The notes under the pieces were generated by a model, which did no database searches, was not told the origin of the DNA, and saw only the letters and a list, made by a program, of their open reading frames with translations. A DNA stretch of 64,000 bases from Callaeas wilsoni (lineage: Eukaryota; Chordata; Aves; Passeriformes; Callaeidae). The stretch is taken from positions 91,561 through 155,560 of the forward strand of contig VWPU01008488.1 of NCBI GenBank assembly GCA_013398955.1, in the 5' to 3' direction. Every line of letters starts with the position of its first letter. Within the stretch, counting starts at the first letter, position 1. Below are positions 58,766 to 64,000 of this stretch, in pieces. A program made the position numbers and the translations under genes.

Positions 58766-60322
58766 CGGGTGGGATGAGATGTGGGTGCACTCCTAAGGCA
58801 TAAGGGGGAATCTGCTTCCCCTGCCTCAGCTTTGGCTCTAGTTTGGTCCCTAGAAGACAGGCATTAGAGGTGACATTCTAATGCCTCATCCCCACCAGGG
58901 ACGTGGGTTTGGCAGTACGGACGCAGTGGGACATCCCGTGCCCGTGCACCAGTCACCATGCAGCCGATGGACACGGTATCGCCAACAAACCGGTTTGACC
59001 TCCCGTTAGGAAACTCCCTCATCTCCTATTAATAGATGTTTTAAGACACCTCTCCTTTATCCCTCCCCCTCCTCATTCCTCCACAGTCCGTACATCACTG
59101 AGGGTGAGAGCTATCCTGCCCTCCCCTCTGCAATCTTCCCATCGCTGGGGCTGGTTCCACCCGAGCCCACTTTTCCATGTGCCACCCGTCCTCTGCTCCT
59201 CCCTGCAAGCCCATCCTTGTGCCAGCGCTGGCTCCTGCCAGGACAAGGGCACTCAGCCTCAATGAGGGTCTTTTTCCCACAGCAGGAGGGTGCAGGCAGA
59301 GGCCAGTGGTGTCAGTGGGGTGAGGGAGGGTCTGGCTGCCTGACGGGAATTCCCGACTGCGTCCTCGCCTCTCAGGAACCACCTGCATCCTCCCCCAGAT
59401 AGTCCCTGCTCCAGAAGAAGGCACTTGAAAAGTTTTCCTGACCTCAGTGGTAGGAAAATCCCCATGGCAATCAGCTCTCCATCCTGACAGTGCTGAGCCC
59501 AGCTCCAGGCTGTGCCAAACACCCCAAACTGTCAGGGACATTCCCAGCAGGATCAGTCCCAGCCTGTGGCTCTGAGCCCCATAGCCACATCTTCCCCAGT
59601 GAAGCTTTCAGCGTTGCCTGGTGATGTCCAGGTTGGTCGTTTTTCCCTGGCATGTTTTTAGCCTGGGGCAGGAGCAGGAGGAAGAGGATGGACCCACATG
59701 GATACAGTTTGTGCTATTTCATCTCCAAGCACCTGCAGACAGGTTCCAAACCAATTTACTTCCCAGCTTGGATGCAAGCAGTGACTACCTGAATTCCCCT
59801 TTCCTACTGGGGCTGGCAGGATCCTGGGCGGCAGCCAAGCCCCTCGGAGCGTGATGAAGAGGAAGAGGAAGAGCCGCAGGGTTTTGGTTGCCACCCAGGA
59901 GCAACACCTGCTCCACTTGCTCAGCAGGGCATGATCCTTGGAAGGGGATCGCCCTGAGTGGATGCAAGGACCGAGGAGGGAGGTGAGAGGTGGGTCGACC
60001 TCGGGCAAGCCCTGCCAAAGCAGTGTCATTGCTTGACTCACAAAGTCATTAATGAATCAAAGCTCCCGGGTAATTGCTGTTATGAGGAAGAGGAAGAGTC
60101 TGTGCTGCTCCACCCTGCTCTGCATTGGACTGGCCAGGGGTAGAACCAAAGTCCTGACAGCGTGGAAGGAGTGGAGAAGAGGTGTGAGAAAGCAGGGCTG
60201 CACCCTGAGCGTGGAGCAGCACCAGCGGTGCCGGCTGAGCACCGCCACCGCAGCGGGGAGGGAGCGAGGGAGGCTCCCCACATCCCATTTCAGAGGCAGA
60301 GATGGGATGGCACAAGCTGATA

Positions 60323-60400
60323 TTTATAGAATCATAAAACCATTAAGGTTGGAAAAGCCCTCTTAGGATCATCCAGCCCAACCACTAACCAACAAGTGTC
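60323..60400 (-). mobile_element. CR1 LINE 3' tail of about 80 bp, TCATCCAGCCCAACC subfamily
   Basis: TTTATAGAATCATAAAACC, ATTAAGGTTGGAAAAGCCC, GGATCATCCAGCCCAACC, then ACTAACCAACAAGTG. Same orientation and subfamily as the copy at 60770. Confidence 0.9.
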
Positions 60401-60769
60401 CTTGTCTGAGAGAGGCCATGGTCCCTCTCAGATCAGCTGGCAAGGCCACCCCACAGACCTCAAGTGAAAGGAGAGGAGAAGGGGAGGCAAGGAATGGAGA
60501 GACTGGGCAGTCAGGATGGATGAAGAAGGGAAAAAACGGAAGAGTGAAAAAACAGAAGTATGAAGTGGATTTTTTCAAGTGAGGGACTGTCCAGGACCTG
60601 GCAGTGCTATGCCATGGGCACTGGGACCAGGGAAGGGGATGGTCTGCAGGAACCCAACCCTTCCTCTGCCCACCAGGGCTCCCATCCACAACACCTCTGT
60701 GATTGGCTTGGCCACACTGGTGGTGCTGAAGGTCCCCTTGACCACAAAAGAGAAGATGTGGGGGTGGAA
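60401..60769. other. Unique noncoding DNA
   Basis: No gene or repeat recognised between two same-orientation CR1 tails. G/A-rich around 60470-60560. Confidence 0.6.
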
Positions 60770-60972
60770 CAGAGAATCACGGAATCATTAAGGTTAGAAA
60801 AGCCCTCTAAGACCATCGAGTACAACTGTTCCCCCACCACTGCCAATCCCACCACTAACTCATGTCCCCAAGTGCCACATCCACATGGCTTTAAATCCCT
60901 CCAGGGATGAGGATTCCACCACTGCCCTGGGCACCCATCAGGGCTCTTCCATCCTTTCAGAGAAGAAATTTT
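60770..60972 (-). mobile_element. CR1 LINE 3' fragment of about 200 bp
   Basis: AGAGAATCACGGAATCATTAAGG, TTAGAAAAGCCCTCTAAG, CATCGAGTACAACTGTTCCC, AAGTGCCACATCCACATGG, CCAGGGATGAGGATTCCACC and CACTGCCCTGGGCACCC. Confidence 0.93.
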
Positions 60973-61764
60973 CAGAGGAGCAGGAGATCCTAACAGGCTG
61001 TGGGAGGCAGTGACAGGGCTGCTGCCACCACTCCAGCCTCCATCTACTTTCCAGGGACGCTTCAGTCCCATCCCTTCAGTCCCATTTGAATTGGGGTGAC
61101 AACAGATCTGCCGTGGCATTCTTGGTCCAGCAGTGCCAGAGAGGAATGAGAGGGGAAAGGAGACATCTGACACCTTCCCATGGGGCAGAGCCACCCTCCC
61201 TTATCACCCCATCTCCGTAAGGTCCAGGCATGCAGCTGGGCTGGATCGAAAGCACTTTCACTCATCGAGGAGGAAAACCAGAATTTTCTCATACATACAA
61301 CAAGGTGTTATTAGCAGGAACACATGGAGCAGGGAGAAAGTGAGCAGTGTGGTTCTCTCTGTGGCCAGGGAGCGAATCAGAGCTTGGAGATGCATCCCCA
61401 CACCCCCAATTAGTTGAATTTGGGTGTCCCCATCCCTCATCCTCCCTCTGCCAGCACGCAGGCAGGAAGGATCTGCCCATCCAGCCTTCCTCTTCCACCG
61501 AGGGGACTTCCTTGGCCACGTCCCCATGCAGGCAGCAGTGCTTCCCAAAGGGAAACTGAGGCAGCGAGGGTGGTGCACCACAGGAGCTGCTCTCTGTAAC
61601 CAGCAGCAGATCCTGGGCATAAGGCAGGCATAAGAGAATGATAAGATGTAGAGAATTACCAGGAGCCCTGTGCCAGCACTGGAGTCACGATGGACACCCT
61701 GCCTTGCCCATGTCCAGAGGGCCGTGGGGCCATTTTTGGGTGTTCTTTATTTTCTCTCATCCAG
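60973..61764. other. Unique noncoding DNA
   Basis: No gene recognised. Overlapping frames of 60-120 codons occur on both strands without features. Confidence 0.6.
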
Positions 61765-62408
61765 CGAAAGAGGCTGGACATGCCCTGGTTGTGTGCGCTG
61801 GCAGCCCAGAAACCCGCCATGTGTCCTGGGCTGATCCCCCAGCGTGAGCAGCAGGGGAGGGGGTGGGATTTTGCTCCTCTGCCCTGCTCAGGTGAGACCT
61901 CACCTGCAGAGCTGCCTCCAGCCCTGGGACCTCCAACATGAGAAGGATGTGGAGCTGCTGGAGCAAATCCAGAGGAGGTCAGGGAGATGCTCCAAGGGCT
62001 GGAGCCCCTCTGCTCTGGAGCCAGGCTGGGAGAGCTGGGAATGTTCTTCTGGAGAAGAGAAGGCTCCAGGGAGATGTTAGAGCCCCTTCCAGTGCCTAAA
62101 GGGGCTCCAGGGGAGCTGGAGAGGGACTTGGGACAAGAGCCTGCACGTTTCTCACCAGGAAAAAGGGGAATGGCTTCACGATGACAGAGGGCAGGATTAG
62201 ATCGATATTAAGAAGAAATTCTTCCCTGTGAGGATGGTGAGGCCTTGGCACAGATTGCCCAGAGAGGCTGTGGCCGCTCCACCCCTGGAAGTGTCCAAGG
62301 CCAGGTTGGGAACGACTTGATCGAGTGGAAGCTGTCCCCGACCATGGCAGGGGGGTTGGGACAAGATGAGCTTTAAGGTCCCTTCCCACCCAAACAATTC
62401 CATGACTC
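61765..62408 (+). mobile_element. CR1 LINE, about 640 bp, near-full 3' UTR copy
   Basis: The longest CR1 fragment seen. It begins near GAGGCTGGACATGCCCTGG and TGTCCTGGGCTGATCCCCC (the region just after ORF2 in CR1), then GTGAGACCTCACCTGCAGAG, GGATGTGGAGCTGCTGGAGC, CCAGGCTGGGAGAGCTGGG, GGAGAAGAGAAGGCTCCAGG, AAGAAGAAATTCTTCCC, CTTGGCACAGATTGCCC, GTGTCCAAGGCCAGGTTGG and GGTCCCTTCCCACCCAAAC, ending ATTCCATGACTCC. The 253-codon minus frame over it is repeat-derived. Confidence 0.96.
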
Positions 62409-62783
62409 CCTGCCAAGGACAAGGCTCGCAGCGCTCCCTCCCCTCCGGCTGCAGCTCCAGGCTTTGCCCCGGAGTGCCCAGGGCCGGCCCGCGTGGGAGG
62501 AACGGCAGAACTCGATTTCCGAGTACATTTGCTTCCCAAATTCATCCCATCAGCTGCCGGCAGCGGATCCCCGCGAGGCTCCGCAGTCTCTTCACAACAC
62601 CAGGACTCCCAGCTTGAGCATGTCCAGGCGAATCCCTCCCATGCCGAGCGGGGATTCCCACAGCGGGAATAAGGCTTCACCCAGTGAAAACATCCAGCGG
62701 ATCGGCTTCCTGCCTCATCGCTCAGGAATGCCGAGGTCAGGGCCGGCGAGTCCTCCCACGGCAGCGCGTCAGGCCGGGAGCAC
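62409..62783. other. GC-rich unique DNA leading into the minisatellite
   Basis: CpG-rich sequence with no recognised gene. The frames starting at 62464 and 62684 owe their length to the downstream tandem array. Confidence 0.6.
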
Positions 62784-63162
62784 GGGATGCTCATCCCAGC
62801 GTCCCTGCTGTCACAGCACCCGGGATGCTCATCCCAGCGTCCATCGTGGCACAGCACCGGGGATGCTCATCCCAGCGTCCATTCTGTCACAGCACCCGGG
62901 ATGCTCATCCCAGTGTCCATCCTGTCACAGCACCCGGGATGCTCATCCCTGCGCCCCTGCAGTCACAGCACCCGGGATGCTCATGCCAGCGTCCATCCTG
63001 TCACAGCACCGAGGATGCTCATCCCTGCGTCCATCCTGTCACAGCACCCGGATGCTCATCCCAGTGTCCATCCTGTCACAGCACCGGGGATGCTCATCCC
63101 AGTGTCCCCGCAGTCACAGCACCGGGGATGCTCGTCTCAGTGTCCCTGCTCTCGCAGCACCC
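62784..63162 (+). repeat. 38-bp GC-rich minisatellite, about 10 copies
   Basis: Units begin GGGATGCTCATCCCAGCG and include TGTCACAGCACC. They start at about 62784, 62822, 62860, 62898, 62936, 62974, 63012, 63049, 63087 and 63125. One unit has lost a base, so its length is 37. Variants at the fixed sites (GTCC, TGCAGT, CATCCTGT) suggest unit shuffling. The array has no stop in any plus frame, producing three parallel open frames of 165-279 codons that are not genes. Confidence 0.97.
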
Positions 63163-63399
63163 GGGACCGCCGCGTCCGGCCCTCCGCGCAGCCTGGAGAG
63201 GGAAGGAAGGGGGAAAAAGAGGATCAGCTTCCCTTGCACGTCCAGAACATCCTCGGACCAGCGCATGACGCTGGCTCTGGGTGACATCCCAGCTCCAGGG
63301 TGATGTCATTTCCCCCACAAGTGATGTCGTGTCCATGGGAAAGGGACAGGGATGGGGACAACTGGAGGGGTGCGGGACAGTGCCCACTCGCACACCACA

Positions 63400-64000
63400 C
63401 CCCCGGTGCCACCTCCTGTTCCCTCTGCGTCACCCCTCCTGCCACCCCGTCCCCACTGCCACCAACTCCTGTCATCCGCCTTCACCCCGCCCCCGCTGCC
63501 GTGCCCTGTCCCCATCTGCCCTCACTGCCACTCCGTCCTGCATGTCCCCAAAGTCATCTCCTGTCTCCACAGCCCGTGTTCCCACAGTCACCTCATGTCC
63601 CCATTACATCATCCCCTGTCCTCAGTATCGCTCCCTGCCCCACAGTCACTTTGAGTCCTCACTACACCATCCCGTCTCCAGTGCCACTGCCCAGTGTCAC
63701 TGCATGTCCCCAATGTCTCCTTATGCCTCCACAGTCACTCCCTGCCCCATGTCGACTCCCCGTCACCTCCGCCTGTCCCATCCCGTCCCATGTCACCCTG
63801 TGCCGCCCCCCAATCCCTGCCACCCCTGTTAGCCGGTCCCCCTTGTCACCCCCATCACCTCTGTCAGACCCCTCCCCGTCACCTCCCCTTGTCCCACCCC
63901 GTTCGCGTGTCATTCCTTGTCACCTGCTTTCCCTGTCGCCTCCCCCTGTGCCATCCTGTCCCCGTGTCACCCCCTGCCCCCCGCTGCCCACCGCTGTCCC
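63400..64000 (+). repeat. C-rich degenerate tandem tract (TGTCCCC/TGTCACC-type)
   Basis: Short T/C-rich units such as TGTCCCC, CCTGTCC, TGTCACCCCC and GCCACC recur irregularly up to the window end. There are far more C than G on this strand, so the opposite strand is G-rich. The tract continues beyond the window. Open frames here are low-complexity artefacts. Confidence 0.8.

Larger units (their letters stand above)
57563..60322. other. Unique noncoding DNA, 2.8 kb, with two exon-like frames
   Basis: No dispersed repeat recognised. The two stretches at 57797-58086 and 58541-58765 are listed separately at low confidence. The remainder shows overlapping frames without features. An AT-rich block with motif density lies at about 58300-58345. 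Confidence 0.5.

Noticed and set aside
62096..62857. 253-codon minus-strand open frame
   Set aside because: It covers the CR1 copy at 61765-62408 and part of the minisatellite on the non-coding strand.
62784..63162. CRISPR-like array
   Set aside because: There are no unique spacers between repeats; the units are contiguous 38-bp minisatellite copies. The genome context is avian nuclear DNA.
62464..63303. Longest plus-strand open frame (279 codons), with two more open in other phases
   Set aside because: It is produced by a stop-free 38-bp minisatellite. All three phases are open and repeat the same register-shifted peptide, which is not expected for a gene.
1..64000. Endogenous retrovirus or LTR element, tRNA or rRNA genes
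   Set aside because: No paired terminal repeats with TG...CA ends, no gag/pol-like frames, and no tRNA B-box or rRNA-like blocks were recognised on reading. A profile search could still find eroded copies.

Overview
The window looks like bird nuclear DNA, and I recognise no complete gene in it. The main evidence is about 30 dispersed fragments of the CR1 non-LTR retrotransposon (Chicken Repeat 1), on both strands. Most end in the avian CR1 3' signature: an A/T-rich octamer tail like ATTCTATG, next to blocks such as GGTCCCTTCCAACCCAAACC. No Alu, L1 or B1-type element is visible. The class (bird) is well supported. The order or species cannot be fixed by eye. A songbird is plausible but unproven.

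Layout. 1-230 is a short piece of an unnamed dispersed repeat, then an AT/CA-rich simple repeat. 230-9.3 kb holds young CR1 tails, a 32-bp tandem duplication, a CpG-rich patch with a perfect MEF2-type site (6.5-6.8 kb) and an old CR1 fragment. The unnamed repeat recurs near 10.05 kb, just before an AT-rich block that resembles a conserved noncoding element. 11-29 kb is ordinary intergenic or intronic DNA with CR1 fragments of different ages. A single N at 26603 sits at the junction of a near-exact local duplication. 29-33.9 kb is the longest stretch almost free of repeats. It contains an 18-bp perfect palindrome and the clearest CpG-island-like segment (about 32.0-32.5 kb). 33.9-52.1 kb is again CR1-rich and carries a (GGAT)n array. 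52.6 kb has four perfect copies of a 22-bp repeat. 52.7-60.3 kb is mostly unique. 60.3-62.4 kb is a CR1 cluster. The last 1.2 kb is a 38-bp GC-rich minisatellite (about 10 copies) followed by a C-rich degenerate tract on this strand.

Coding content. Every open frame longer than about 200 codons either overlaps a CR1 fragment or tandem repeat, or lacks protein-like features. The longest (about 62.5-63.3 kb, about 52.3-53.1 kb and 48.2-49.0 kb) are by-products of repeats. A few short stretches could be exons because they combine a plausible splice signal with protein-like translation (22.43, 44.56, 57.05, 57.80 and 58.54 kb). I recognise none of them, and they are listed at low confidence. No rRNA, tRNA, CRISPR array or endogenous retrovirus was recognised.

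There is no gene network to describe. The informative structure is repeat history: several CR1 ages, a recurrent CR1 5' truncation point, and tandem-repeat growth at the 3' end of the window. I found no convincing undescribed biological system. The best leads are the unnamed dispersed repeat, the truncation hotspot, the CpG-island candidate at 32 kb and the small exon candidate at 22.4 kb.
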